Shown here one piece after another: positions 45,524-53,862 of a stretch of DNA of 64,000 nucleotides. Below the pieces are notes generated by a model, which saw only the letters and a program-made list of their open reading frames with translations, searched no databases and was not told where the DNA came from. A program made the position numbers and the translations under genes. The stretch comes from Silicimonas sp. (GTDB lineage Bacteria > Pseudomonadota > Alphaproteobacteria > Rhodobacterales > Rhodobacteraceae). Positions within the stretch are counted from its first letter, which is position 1; each line of letters opens with the position of its first letter. The stretch covers positions 83,845 to 147,844 of the forward strand of contig JAJDUZ010000053.1 in assembly GCA_022826385.1 (NCBI GenBank). The letters run 5' to 3'.

Positions 45524-46774
45524 ATGAGCCAGCCAGCCGCCAATATGCGGATCAACGGGGACCGTCTTTGGGACAGTCTGATGGAGATGGCCAAGATCGG
45601 CCCGGGTGTCGCGGGCGGGAACAATCGCCAGACTTTGACCGATGAAGATGCCGAAGGCCGCGCCCTGTTCCAGAAATGGTGCAAAGCCGAAGGCTGCAGC
45701 ATGGGGCTTGACGAGATGGGCAACATGTTCGCCCGCCGCGAGGGCACCGACCCGGACGCCTTGCCAGTCTATGTCGGAAGCCATCTGGATACGCAGCCTA
45801 CGGGCGGCAAGTATGATGGGGTTCTGGGCGTCCTTGGCGGTCTCGAGATCATCCGGACGATGAACGAGCTTGGGATCAAGACCAAGCACCCGATTGTCGT
45901 GACCAACTGGACGAACGAAGAGGGCACGCGGTTCGCGCCTGCGATGCTGGCCTCGGGCGTGTTTGCGGGGAAGCATGACCTGGACTGGGCCAATGACCGC
46001 GTTGACGCGCAAGGCAAACGCTTTGGCGACGAGTTGGAGCGGATCGGCTGGAAAGGCACCGAAAAGGTCGGTGACCGGAAGATGCATGCTTTCTTCGAAT
46101 TGCACATCGAACAAGGCCCCATCCTTGAAGCAGAGAACAAGGATATCGGCGTTGTCACGCATGGGCAGGGGCTGCGCTGGATCGAAGTCACGATCACCGG
46201 CAAGGAAAGCCACACCGGGTCGACGCCCATGCATATGCGCAGGAATGCCGGGCGCGGGTTGGCCTTGGTGACCGAGTTGGTGCACGAGATCGCGATGAAG
46301 AACCAGCCGAACGCGGTGGGCGCGATCGGGCATATCGACATCTATCCGAACTCGCGCAACATCATTCCGGGCAAGGCGGTGTTCACCATCGATATGCGGA
46401 CGCACATCCTCGACAAGCTGAACGCCATGGTTGCCGAGTTGATGGAACGCGCGCCGAAGCTTTGCGAAGAGATCGGGGTGGAATTCTCAAGCGAGATCGT
46501 CGGCCAGTTCGACCCGCCCGCTTTCGACGAGGGCTGTGTGAGTGCGATCCGCGATGCGGCCGAACGGTTGGGATACAGCCACATGGATATCGTGTCCGGC
46601 GCGGGCCACGATGCCTGCTGGATCAACGACGTGGCCCCGACCGCGATGGTGATGTGCCCCTGCGTGGACGGGCTTTCGCACAATGAAGCCGAGGAGATTT
46701 CCAAGGAGTGGTCCACGGCGGGCGCGGACGTACTGTTCCACGCGGTTGTTGAGACGGCGGAGATTGTGGAGTGA
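45524..46774 (+). CDS. Zn-dependent amidase: N-carbamoyl-beta-alanine amidohydrolase (beta-ureidopropionase)
   Basis: A 416-residue M20-type amidase starting MSQPAANMRINGDRLWDSLMEMAKIG. Metal-binding motifs are GSHLDTQPTGGKYDGVLGVLGGLEI and TNEEGTRFAPAM. The dimerisation lid contains AVGAIGHIDIYPNSRNIIPGKAVFTIDMRT. The closing VSGAGHDACWINDVAPTAMVM is typical of hydantoinase/carbamoylase proteins. It hydrolyses N-carbamoyl-beta-alanine to beta-alanine, CO2 and ammonia, the last step of the reductive pathway. Allantoate amidohydrolase is a close relative, but the context favours pyrimidines. The gene is downstream of the RutR operator. Confidence 0.88.
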   Translation: MSQPAANMRINGDRLWDSLMEMAKIGPGVAGGNNRQTLTDEDAEGRALFQKWCKAEGCSMGLDEMGNMFARREGTDPDALPVYVGSHLDTQPTGGKYDGVLGVLGGLEIIRTMNELGIKTKHPIVVTNWTNEEGTRFAPAMLASGVFAGKHDLDWANDRVDAQGKRFGDELERIGWKGTEKVGDRKMHAFFELHIEQGPILEAENKDIGVVTHGQGLRWIEVTITGKESHTGSTPMHMRRNAGRGLALVTELVHEIAMKNQPNAVGAIGHIDIYPNSRNIIPGKAVFTIDMRTHILDKLNAMVAELMERAPKLCEEIGVEFSSEIVGQFDPPAFDEGCVSAIRDAAERLGYSHMDIVSGAGHDACWINDVAPTAMVMCPCVDGLSHNEAEEISKEWSTAGADVLFHAVVETAEIVE

Positions 46775-46775
46775 G

Positions 46776-46819
46776 GCAGAAAATGCGCATTTTCTGCAAC
46801 GATTTCTGCGCAGAAATCG
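46776..46819. repeat. Paired perfect palindromes between two pyrimidine-operon genes
   Basis: 46776-46797 is a perfect 22-nt palindrome (GCAGAAAATGC / GCATTTTCTGC). 46800-46819 is a perfect 20-nt palindrome (CGATTTCTGC / GCAGAAATCG). AA separates them. It has the same order and junction (AACGATTT) as the pair at 41836-41879. It lies immediately after the amidase stop. Confidence 0.85.
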
Positions 46820-46837
46820 CTTCCTGATGGAGACGAC

Positions 46838-47584
46838 ATGACCCAACACGATACCACACTCGACGAAGCCCAAATCCGCATCGACCTCGCGGCAGCCATC
46901 CGGCTGTCGTGCCGCGAAGGCTGGCATGAAGGGGTGGCCAACCATTTCTCGGCCGCGACATCAGCGGACGGGAAGAAGTTTCTTGTCAATCCGCGCTGGG
47001 TACATTGGAGCCGGGTGAAAGCCTCGGACCTGATCCTCTGCGATGCCGATGATCCCAGCACCATGGACCGGCCCGATGCGCCGGATCCCTCGGCCTGGTC
47101 GATCCATTCGGCGCTGCACCGGAACCTGCCGCAAGCCCGCGTGGCCCTGCATATGCACCCGCCGCATTGCACCGCGCTGGCGGGTCTGAAGGACCCGACC
47201 ATCCACCCGATCGATCAGGTGACCGCGCGCTGGTACAAGCGGCTGGCCTATGACATGGCGTTCGGCGGCATCGCGCATGAAAGCGAAGAGGGGGAGCGCA
47301 TCTCGCGCGCCGTCGGCAACCATGGCGCGGTGATGATGCAGAACCATGGCGTGACCACTTTCGGCGCCACCGTGGCCGAGGCATGGGACGCGCTCTATCA
47401 CCTTGAACGCGCGGCGAAGACGCTGGTGCTGGCCTATTCGACCGGGCAGGCGTTGCAGGTGATGGACGACGCACTGGCCGAGGAAACGGCGGCGGGCTGG
47501 GAGGTCTATAAAGAGGCCGAGTTTGCCCATTTCAACGAGATGAAGCGGATCCTGGACAAGCAGGAACCGGATTACAAGGACTGA
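46838..47584 (+). CDS. Class II aldolase/adducin-domain protein
   Basis: A 248-residue protein with the class II aldolase zinc site. The histidines are in HMHPPHCTAL near residue 106 and QNHGVTTFG near 169. The N-terminal motif is EGWHEGVANHFSA, with ILCDADDPST and AWSIHSALHRNLP following. Members cleave or rearrange sugar phosphates; zinc-bound homologues occur as generic aldolases. Its place between the amidase and dihydropyrimidinase is odd because neither step needs an aldolase. Possibly it handles malonate semialdehyde or another by-product. No experimental basis. Confidence 0.82.
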   Translation: MTQHDTTLDEAQIRIDLAAAIRLSCREGWHEGVANHFSAATSADGKKFLVNPRWVHWSRVKASDLILCDADDPSTMDRPDAPDPSAWSIHSALHRNLPQARVALHMHPPHCTALAGLKDPTIHPIDQVTARWYKRLAYDMAFGGIAHESEEGERISRAVGNHGAVMMQNHGVTTFGATVAEAWDALYHLERAAKTLVLAYSTGQALQVMDDALAEETAAGWEVYKEAEFAHFNEMKRILDKQEPDYKD

Positions 47585-47589
47585 GGTCC

Positions 47590-47640
47590 GGGGGGCTCTG
47601 CCCCCCAGAGCCCCCCGGGATATTTCCGGGCCAATGGAGA
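47590..47640. repeat. GC-rich hairpin with GATATTT tail before the dihydropyrimidinase gene
   Basis: GGGGGGCTCTG (47590-47600) pairs with CAGAGCCCCCC (47606-47616) around a C5 loop. The inner GGGGGGC / GCCCCCC alternative is also possible. CGGGATATTTCCGGGCCAAT follows. This is the same GGGGGCTCTGCCCCC core and ATATTT tail as at 63489-63550. It may act as an intercistronic structure; its recurrence suggests a repeat family. Confidence 0.75.
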
Positions 47641-47656
47641 CAGGGAAGGTTTGCAC

Positions 47657-49111
47657 ATGAGCACAGTCATCAAGAATGGAACGGTTGTTACGGCGGATCT
47701 GACCTATGAGGCGGATGTGCTGGTCGAAAACGGGGTCATCACCGAGATCGGCAAAGGCTTGTCGGGCGACGAGGTTCTGGATGCCACCCGGTGCTATGTC
47801 ATGCCGGGGGGGATCGATCCGCACACCCATCTGGAAATGCCGTTCATGGGCACCTATTCCTCGGACGATTTCGAAAGCGGCACGCGGGCGGCGCTTTCGG
47901 GCGGGACGACGATGGTGGTCGATTTCGCACTGCCCGCGCCCGAGCAGGGGCTGCATGACGCTTTGCAGATGTGGCACAACAAGTCGACGCGGGCGGCCTG
48001 CGATTATTCCTATCACATGGCGGTCACCTGGTGGGGCGAGCAGGTTTTCAACGAGATGGCTTCGGTCATCGAGAAGGAAGGCATCACCACGTTCAAGCAT
48101 TTCATGGCCTACAAGGGCGCGCTGATGGTGAACGATGACGAGATGTACGCCTCGTTCCAGCGGCTGGCCGAGTTGGGCGGGATTGCCATGGTGCATGCCG
48201 AGAACGGTGATGTCGTGGCCGAGTTGCAGGCCAAGCTGATGGCCGAGGGCAATACCGGGCCCGAGGCACATGCCTATTCGCGCCCGAGCCAGGTCGAAGG
48301 CGAGGCAACGAACCGCGCGATCATGATTGCCGACATGGCGGGCGTGCCCCTGTATGTGGTGCACACCTCTTGCGAGGAAGCGCATGAAGCCATCCGGCGC
48401 GCGCGCCAGCAGGGCAAGCGGGTCTGGGGCGAGCCCCTGATCCAGCACCTGACGCTGGATGAAAGCGAATACGCCCATCCCGATTGGGATCATGCGGCGC
48501 GGCGCGTGATGAGCCCGCCCTTCCGCGATGCCAAGCATCAGGAAAGCCTGTGGCACGGGCTGATGTCCGGGTCGCTTTCGGTGGTGGCGACGGACCATTG
48601 TGCCTTTACGACCGAACAGAAGCGCTATGGCGTGGGAGACTTCACCAAGATCCCGAACGGCACCGGCGGGCTTGAGGACCGGATGCCAATGCTCTGGACG
48701 CATGGGGTGGGCACGGGGCGCCTGACGCCGAACGAGTTTGTCGCCGTGACCTCGACCAATATCGCGAAGATCCTGAACTGTTATCCGAAGAAAGGGGCGA
48801 TCCTTGTGGGCGCCGACGCGGATATCGTCGTCTGGGATCCCGAGAAGTCGAAGACGATCACTGCCTCGGCCCAGCAATCTGCCATTGATTACAACGTGTT
48901 CGAAGGAAAAGAGGTGAAAGGTCTGCCACGGTTCACGCTGACCCGGGGCTATGTCGCAGTGCATGATGGCGAGGTGCGCGCCAAGGAAGGGCATGGCGAG
49001 TTCGTGCGTCGTAAGCCCAACACGCCGGTCAACAAGGCCTTGTCGTCGTGGAAGGAACTGACGGCGCCGCGCCCGGTCGAGCGGAGCGGTATTCCGGCGA
49101 CGGGGGTCTAA
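47657..49111 (+). CDS. hydA: Dihydropyrimidinase (D-hydantoinase)
   Basis: A 484-residue amidohydrolase starting MSTVIKNGTVVTADL. The metal ligands are in GIDPHTHLE (H56, H58), the carboxylated lysine is K153 in MAYKGALM, VHAENGDV and VHTSCEEAHE supply histidines, and ATDHCAFT holds the catalytic Asp. It hydrolyses dihydrouracil or dihydrothymine to N-carbamoyl-beta-alanine. With PreTA and the amidase at 45524 it completes the reductive pathway. Confidence 0.95.
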   Translation: MSTVIKNGTVVTADLTYEADVLVENGVITEIGKGLSGDEVLDATRCYVMPGGIDPHTHLEMPFMGTYSSDDFESGTRAALSGGTTMVVDFALPAPEQGLHDALQMWHNKSTRAACDYSYHMAVTWWGEQVFNEMASVIEKEGITTFKHFMAYKGALMVNDDEMYASFQRLAELGGIAMVHAENGDVVAELQAKLMAEGNTGPEAHAYSRPSQVEGEATNRAIMIADMAGVPLYVVHTSCEEAHEAIRRARQQGKRVWGEPLIQHLTLDESEYAHPDWDHAARRVMSPPFRDAKHQESLWHGLMSGSLSVVATDHCAFTTEQKRYGVGDFTKIPNGTGGLEDRMPMLWTHGVGTGRLTPNEFVAVTSTNIAKILNCYPKKGAILVGADADIVVWDPEKSKTITASAQQSAIDYNVFEGKEVKGLPRFTLTRGYVAVHDGEVRAKEGHGEFVRRKPNTPVNKALSSWKELTAPRPVERSGIPATGV

Positions 49112-49177
49112 GGACTTGCCGATCTTGAAGCATGGGGGTGACCTGCTTTTGACCTCTGATTTTGTGGAAGGGTGTTT

Positions 49178-50005
49178 ATGACGACACCGAACGCAGGCGC
49201 TTCGGAGCCAGTCCGGGGTGACAGCTCTGAGGATGTCATTGTCGCGAACGATCTGTCGCTGACCTTCAAGACCGGCGACGGGCCGGTGCACGCGTTGCGC
49301 GATGTGAGCCTGTCGATCGGCAAGGGTGAGTTCGTCTCGTTCATCGGGCCCTCGGGCTGCGGGAAGACGACGTTTCTGCGGTGCGTCGCGGCGTTGGAGA
49401 CACCGACGGGCGGCACGCTGACGGTCAACGGGATGACGCCTGATTCGGCGCGGAAGGCGCGGGCCTATGGCTATGTGTTCCAGGCTGCGGGCTTGTATCC
49501 GTGGCGAACGATTGCGGGCAATATCAAGCTGCCGCTGGAAATCATGGGCTATCCCAAGGCCGAGATGGAAGAGCGCGTGAACCGCGTGCTGGAGCTGGTC
49601 GAATTGGGCGGCTTCGGCGGCAAGTTCCCGTGGCAGCTGTCGGGCGGCATGCAACAGCGCGCCTCGATCGCGCGGGCGCTGGCTTTTGATGCCGATATTC
49701 TGCTGATGGATGAACCGTTCGGGGCGCTGGACGAGATTGTGCGCGATCGCCTGAACGAAGAATTGCTGTCGCTTTGGGCGCGAACCGGCAAGACGATCGG
49801 GTTCGTGACGCATTCGATCCCGGAAGCGGTTTATCTTTCCACCAAGATCGTGGTGATGAGCCCGCGGCCCGGACGGATCACCGATGTGATCGAGAGCCCC
49901 CTGCCGACAGAGCGTCCGCTGGACATCCGGGACAGCCGGGAGTTCATCGAGGTGGCGCACCGGGTGCGCGACGGTCTGCGCGCCGGGCATGGAGAACCGG
50001 TATGA
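49178..50005 (+). CDS. ABC transporter ATPase (nitrate/taurine/NMT1-type)
   Basis: A 275-residue ATPase. Walker A is GPSGCGKTTFL, the Q-loop is FQAAGLYPWRTIAGNI, the signature is LSGGMQQRASIARALAF, Walker B is ILLMDEPFGALDEIVRD, and the switch histidine is in THSIPEAVYLST. Residues 1-20 are non-conserved. TauB/SsuB-like proteins take up small substrates with periplasmic THI5-like proteins. An earlier GTG at 49172 is possible, but the ATG has a GGAAGGG site at good spacing. It overlaps a GNAT gene by 4 bases. Confidence 0.92.
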   Translation: MTTPNAGASEPVRGDSSEDVIVANDLSLTFKTGDGPVHALRDVSLSIGKGEFVSFIGPSGCGKTTFLRCVAALETPTGGTLTVNGMTPDSARKARAYGYVFQAAGLYPWRTIAGNIKLPLEIMGYPKAEMEERVNRVLELVELGGFGGKFPWQLSGGMQQRASIARALAFDADILLMDEPFGALDEIVRDRLNEELLSLWARTGKTIGFVTHSIPEAVYLSTKIVVMSPRPGRITDVIESPLPTERPLDIRDSREFIEVAHRVRDGLRAGHGEPV

Positions 50006-50424
50006 GTGTCGTTCGCCCCGCCAGTGTCGAGGACGCCGTCGCTTGCGCGCGCGTCGTCTCGGGCTGGGTGCGGGCGACCGCGTGGATGCCGGAGCGGTTC
50101 AGTGAAGACGATCTTGCCACGATGATCGCGGACGCGATCCCGGTGCGCCGGGTGTTCGTCGCGGGCGATCCGGTGGCGGGCTATTTGTCGTTTCACCCCG
50201 AGACGGACCTGATCGCCGGGCTTTACGTCGCGCGGCGCGGGCACGGTTTGGGCAAGGCACTCATTGACGAGGTTAAGGCCGGGCGCGACCGGCTTCAGCT
50301 TTGGACGCATGTTCCGAATGTTCGGGCGCATGCGTTTTACGAACGGGAAGGGTTTGAAAAGACGGGAAAAACACGCGACGGCGACGACGGGCAGACAGAG
50401 CTTCACATGGAGTGGCGCAGGTGA
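50002..50424 (+). CDS. GNAT-family acetyltransferase
   Basis: A 140-residue acetyltransferase starting MSVVRPASVEDAVACARVV. The acetyl-CoA loop is LYVARRGHGLGKALIDEV, with the GNAT motif HGLGKAL near residue 85. The last helix and strand include LWTHVPNVRAHAFYEREGFEKTGKT. Its ATG overlaps the ABC ATPase stop by 4 bases. The acceptor substrate is unknown; it may modify the transported compound or a protein. A 310-base gap follows before the permease. Confidence 0.85.
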   Translation: MSVVRPASVEDAVACARVVSGWVRATAWMPERFSEDDLATMIADAIPVRRVFVAGDPVAGYLSFHPETDLIAGLYVARRGHGLGKALIDEVKAGRDRLQLWTHVPNVRAHAFYEREGFEKTGKTRDGDDGQTELHMEWRR

Positions 50425-50734
50425 TGGCTCGTCAAGATTCATTAAGGTTAACGGCAGCAAACGTCCCTCTCCCTACCGCCCTTTATCCTTGGGGGATTCG
50501 GTCAATTGGGTATGAGGATTTGCGAGATAAGTGTCGTTGCGCGCGTGATCGTTGTGCGGGTGCGATGCATCCGGCGTCGGGTTTCCCGGTGCAGTTGGTC
50601 GACCGTGCCGGTTCATCCGCGATGCGGTGGGCGACGTCGCAAACCCAACGGTCTGACGTTCCTTCGAGCCTTGGCACAAACGGCTCTTTCGGATTGCGTA
50701 TTTGGAAAGAGATGAAGGGCCGGGAGGCGTTTTC
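50425..50734. other. Noncoding gap between GNAT gene and permease, with repeat tail
   Basis: No convincing gene is seen in these 310 bases. An open frame from 50412 of about 108 codons has unusual Arg/Cys/Ser composition and no domain, so I reject it. The end of the gap carries GCGTATTTGGAAAGAGATGA (50697-50716), which matches the tail of the element at 58736-58758. The permease ribosome site CGGGAGG is at 50721-50727. Sequence at 50445-50452 (TTAAGGTTAAC) is AT-rich without an identified function. Confidence 0.6.
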
Positions 50735-51670
50735 ATGATGGCGCGTCTGTTCCCCGTGTTGACCGTTCTCGTGGCTCTGGTCGCGCTCTGGTATGCGGCC
50801 GTGGCGCCGATGAATATCCGCCAGTCCCTGGACCTTGCCGAACGCGGTGGCGCGACGGTTGTGCCCGAGGGCGCGCGGATGCGCAGCGAAACCTCGGTCT
50901 GGCTTCTGATGGCCCGGAACCCGTCCGAGATTGCGCGGGGCTACAGCCTTGATCGCCCGCGCCTGCCGACACCCGTGCAGGTGGGACAGGAGCTTTGGAA
51001 GACGACCGGGGCGATGGCGATGCGGGGGCGGGCGTTCTCGAAACGCAGCCTGATCTTCCACGGCTGGATCACGCTTCAATCCACGCTTTACGGCTTTGCG
51101 CTGGGCACGACGGTGGGCATTCTTGGGGCCGTGGCCATCGTCTATAGCCGAACGATGGAGATGAGTGTGATGCCCTGGGCGATCATCAGCCAGACCGTGC
51201 CCATCGTGGCGCTGGCGCCGATGATTATCGTCCTCTCCAGCCAGATCGGGGTCGAGGGGCGGGCGCTGCCCAAGGCGATCATATCGGCCTATCTCTGTTT
51301 CTTCCCGGTGCTGGTGGGCATGGTCAAAGGGCTGCGGTCGCCGACGCGTGAGCAGCTTGATTTGCTGCACACGTATAATGCCGGTGGGGTTGCGAGTTTT
51401 TTGAAGCTACGGTTGCCGTCCTCGGTGCCGTATCTGTTCACCTCGCTCAAGATCGGGATCGCGGCGGCGCTGGTTGGAACCATCGTGGGCGAATTGCCGA
51501 CCGGGGCGATCAGTGGCCTTGGCGCGCGTATCCTGATCGGGGATCAGTTCGGAACACCACTGGCGATCTGGTCGGCCCTGTTCGCGGCGGCCATCCTTGC
51601 GGGTGCGCTTGTGACCTTGCTCGGCTGGCTTCAGGGGCTGGCGATGCGGCGGATGGGGGTGCGGGCATGA
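50735..51670 (+). CDS. ABC transporter permease (NMT1/TauC-type), copy 1
   Basis: A 311-residue permease from the ATG at 50735; MM allows a start 3 bases later. TM1 is LFPVLTVLVALVALWYAAVA, then a long periplasmic segment to about residue 105, then five membrane segments. The EAA-like loop is STREQLDLLHTYNAGGVASFLKLRLPSSVPY (in PTREQ...LRLPSSV). Its end overlaps the second permease by 4 bases. Pairs with that protein and the ATPase at 49178. Confidence 0.9.
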   Translation: MMARLFPVLTVLVALVALWYAAVAPMNIRQSLDLAERGGATVVPEGARMRSETSVWLLMARNPSEIARGYSLDRPRLPTPVQVGQELWKTTGAMAMRGRAFSKRSLIFHGWITLQSTLYGFALGTTVGILGAVAIVYSRTMEMSVMPWAIISQTVPIVALAPMIIVLSSQIGVEGRALPKAIISAYLCFFPVLVGMVKGLRSPTREQLDLLHTYNAGGVASFLKLRLPSSVPYLFTSLKIGIAAALVGTIVGELPTGAISGLGARILIGDQFGTPLAIWSALFAAAILAGALVTLLGWLQGLAMRRMGVRA

Positions 51671-52512
51671 GCATGACCACCGCCATCGTTTTCTGGTTGC
51701 TGGCCTGGGGGGTGAACATGCAGCTTGCGCGCTCGGGCTGGCATGATCACCGGCTGGTGCGCATCTTTGTGCCCGTGCTCTTTGGCATCAGCTTGCTGGT
51801 TCTCTGGGAGGCCGCCGTCGCCTCCTTCGGTGTCTCGCCGGTTATCCTGCCGCCGCCTTCGGCCATCGGGGCGCGCTTTCTGGCCGAGACTGCGACGCTC
51901 TGGGAGGACTTCGTCCAGACCGTTCTGAAAGGCGCCTTGTCGGGCTATGTGATCGGGGCGAGTGCCGCGTTTTTGACGGCGATTGCGATTGACCGGTCGC
52001 GCTTCCTGACGGCGGGCCTCCTGCCGATCGGCAACTTCGTTGCGGCTCTGCCGATTGTCGGGATTGCGCCGATCCTGGTCAGTTGGTTCGGCTTCGACTG
52101 GCAATCGAAGGCGGCGGTTGTTGTCGTGATGGTCTTCTTTCCCATCCTTGTGAACACGGTGCAGGGGCTGGCCGAGGCCGGTGCCATGCAGCGCGACCTG
52201 ATGCGGACCTATGCCGCGGGATACTGGCAAACGCTTCTGAAACTGCGGTTGCCGGCGGCGATGCCGTTCCTTTTCAACGGGCTCAAGATCGCGACCACAT
52301 TGGCGCTGATCGGGGCCATAGTTGCCGAATATTTCGGCTCGCCCACCAAGGGGATGGGTTTTCGGATTTCCACCGGCGTCGGCAGCTTGTCGATTGATCT
52401 GGTTTGGGCTGAAATTGCCGTGGCTGCTTTGACGGGTTCTGCAGTCTATGGCCTTGTCGCGCTGATCGAAAAGCGCGTCACCTTTTGGCACCCGTCACAA
52501 CGAACGAAGTAA
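51667..52512 (+). CDS. ABC transporter permease (NMT1/TauC-type), copy 2
   Basis: A 281-residue permease. Hydrophobic segments begin TTAIVFWLLAWGVNMQLA and ISLLVLWEAAVASFGV. The EAA loop region is AGAMQRDLMRTYAAGYWQTLLKLRLPAAMPFLFNGLKI. Its ATG overlaps the first permease stop (ATGA). It is 17 bases before the binding-protein gene. Two non-identical permeases forming a heterodimer fit this type of transporter. Confidence 0.9.
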   Translation: MSMTTAIVFWLLAWGVNMQLARSGWHDHRLVRIFVPVLFGISLLVLWEAAVASFGVSPVILPPPSAIGARFLAETATLWEDFVQTVLKGALSGYVIGASAAFLTAIAIDRSRFLTAGLLPIGNFVAALPIVGIAPILVSWFGFDWQSKAAVVVVMVFFPILVNTVQGLAEAGAMQRDLMRTYAAGYWQTLLKLRLPAAMPFLFNGLKIATTLALIGAIVAEYFGSPTKGMGFRISTGVGSLSIDLVWAEIAVAALTGSAVYGLVALIEKRVTFWHPSQRTK

Positions 52513-52529
52513 CTTCGGGGAGTTAAGAC

Positions 52530-53516
52530 ATGCGAAAGTACCTTCTAAGCGCGGCTGCGCTGGCCCTCGGGACCGGGGCGGCTCAGGCGGCGGACGATCT
52601 GACCTTGCAACTCAAATGGGTCACGCAGGCCCAGTTTGCGGGCTATTACGTGGCGCTTGAAAACGGGTTCTATGAAGAAGAGGACCTGAACGTCACGATC
52701 AAGCCCGGTGGTCCCGATATCGCGCCGCCGCAGGTCGTTGCGGGCGGTGGGGCCGATGTGCTGGTCGAATGGATGCCGGCGGCCTTGGCCGCGCGCGAGA
52801 AAGGGCTGCCGCTGGTCAACATCGCGCAACCGTTTAAGTCGTCGGGCATGCAGCTGACCTGCTGGAAGGACAGCGGGATTGCTTCGCCTTCGGACTTTGC
52901 CGGCAAGACGCTGGGCGTCTGGTTCTTTGGCAACGAGTTCCCCTTCATGAGCTGGATGAGCCAGTTGGGGATCGAGACTGACGGGGCGGATGACAACGGG
53001 GTGGCCGTGCTGAAGCAGGGCTTCAACGTCGACCCGCTGCTGCAGCGTCAGGCCGACTGCATTTCGACCATGACTTATAACGAGTACTGGCAGGTGATTG
53101 ATGCGGGCGTGAACCCCGATGATCTGATCACCTTCAAGTACGAAGACCAGGGCGTCGCGACGCTGGAAGACGGGCTCTATGTCCTTGAGGATCGTTTGTC
53201 CGAAGACGGGTTTGCCGACAAGATGGAGCGTTTCGTGCGCGCCTCGATGAAAGGCTGGAAATGGGCCGAGGAGAACCCGGAAGACGCGGCCATGATCGTG
53301 TTGGATTATGACGAGACCGGCGCCCAGACCGAGCAGCACCAAGTGCGGATGATGGGCGAGATTGCCAAGCTGACCGCGGGCTCGGAAGGTGCGTTGGATC
53401 CGGCGGACTACGAGCGCACGGTTGCCTCGCTGCTGTCTGGCGGGTCGGATCCGGTGATCACCAAGGCGCCTGAAGGCGCGTGGACGCACGCCATTACAGA
53501 CGCTGCTCTCAAATAG
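52530..53516 (+). CDS. NMT1/THI5-like ABC substrate-binding protein
   Basis: A 328-residue exported protein with signal MRKYLLSAAALALGTGAAQA and the THI5-like mature start DDLTLQLKWVTQAQFAGYYVALENGFYEEEDLNVTIKPGGPDIAPPQVVAGG. Homologues bind pyrimidine (HMP), riboflavin or related heterocycles. Linkage to the uracil-degrading operon suggests a pyrimidine ligand. This is inference from context and fold. Confidence 0.9.
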   Translation: MRKYLLSAAALALGTGAAQAADDLTLQLKWVTQAQFAGYYVALENGFYEEEDLNVTIKPGGPDIAPPQVVAGGGADVLVEWMPAALAAREKGLPLVNIAQPFKSSGMQLTCWKDSGIASPSDFAGKTLGVWFFGNEFPFMSWMSQLGIETDGADDNGVAVLKQGFNVDPLLQRQADCISTMTYNEYWQVIDAGVNPDDLITFKYEDQGVATLEDGLYVLEDRLSEDGFADKMERFVRASMKGWKWAEENPEDAAMIVLDYDETGAQTEQHQVRMMGEIAKLTAGSEGALDPADYERTVASLLSGGSDPVITKAPEGAWTHAITDAALK

Positions 53517-53533
53517 GATCGTCTAAAAACAGG

Positions 53534-53559
53534 GCGGCGCGCCCGTTTTCGCGCGCCGC
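53534..53559 (+). terminator. Hairpin after the binding-protein gene
   Basis: GCGGCGCGC (53534-53542) pairs perfectly with GCGCGCCGC (53551-53559) around CCGTTTTC. It begins 17 bases after the stop. TTACC follows, so the T-tract is weak, but the position suits a transcript end for the ABC operon. Confidence 0.7.
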
Positions 53560-53862
53560 TTACCACCTGTTAAGCAAAAATCCACCGATTTCTGTGGCTT
53601 GGAAGGCGCACCCCTAAAATGCGCCGTATTCGGCGCTTTGGAGCGTGGGTGATCTCGCTTAAGTCTTGCTTATAGAGCACGGGGGCAACCCGTGCCGATA
53701 GGCAGGACAGAACAATGGCGGAATTTGTCAAAATGGCCCTCAAGGGCGGAAAGGACCGGCAGCGCGCCTGGACGCTCTGGCGGAATTGGTGGCGGCGCGC
53801 CCTTTAAGCGCGGCATGTGAAACCGAATATTGAGTGTCGCGCCAAGGCGCGGTCTGCGTGGT
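53560..53862. other. 303-base gap with promoter-like box and hairpin
   Basis: Between the terminator at 53534-53559 and the end of the kinase gene. It holds TATAGA (53671-53676) directly before a 7-bp hairpin GCACGGG / CCCGTGC (53677-53695, 5-nt loop). A possible 30-codon ORF follows at 53715-53807. A TATAGA so close to the hairpin would put the structure at or near the transcript start. No larger gene is evident. A TGGCGGAATTGGTGGCGG at 53778-53795 resembles tRNA-Leu D-arm sequence but is not a tRNA. Confidence 0.5.
53715..53807 (+). CDS. Possible 30-residue Trp/Arg-rich peptide
   Basis: ATG at 53715 gives 30 codons ending TAA 53805-53807: MAEFVKMALKGGKDRQ at the start and a Trp/Arg-rich end (TLWRNWWRRAL). 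AGGACAG precedes it at good spacing. The peptide is strongly basic and amphipathic, with four tryptophans. A promoter-like TATAGA and hairpin are about 40 bases upstream. I cannot assign a role, and it may be noncoding. Confidence 0.35.
   Translation: MAEFVKMALKGGKDRQRAWTLWRNWWRRAL

Noticed and set aside
46961..49990. Minus-strand frame of over 1000 codons opposite the dihydropyrimidinase and ATPase genes
   Set aside because: It mirrors recognised plus-strand genes and crosses several of them without any domain.
49774..50001. Longer start for the GNAT gene
   Set aside because: It would lie within the ABC ATPase in another frame; the ATGA overlap at 50002 and normal GNAT length argue for the later start.
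50412..50738. 108-codon frame in the gap before the first NMT1-type permease
   Set aside because: Its composition (Arg/Cys/Ser) is unlike neighbours, it overlaps the GNAT stop, and no domain is visible; the permease has its own start.
53778..53795. tRNA-Leu-like D-arm segment
   Set aside because: No acceptor stem, anticodon arm or CCA in place; part of the possible short ORF.
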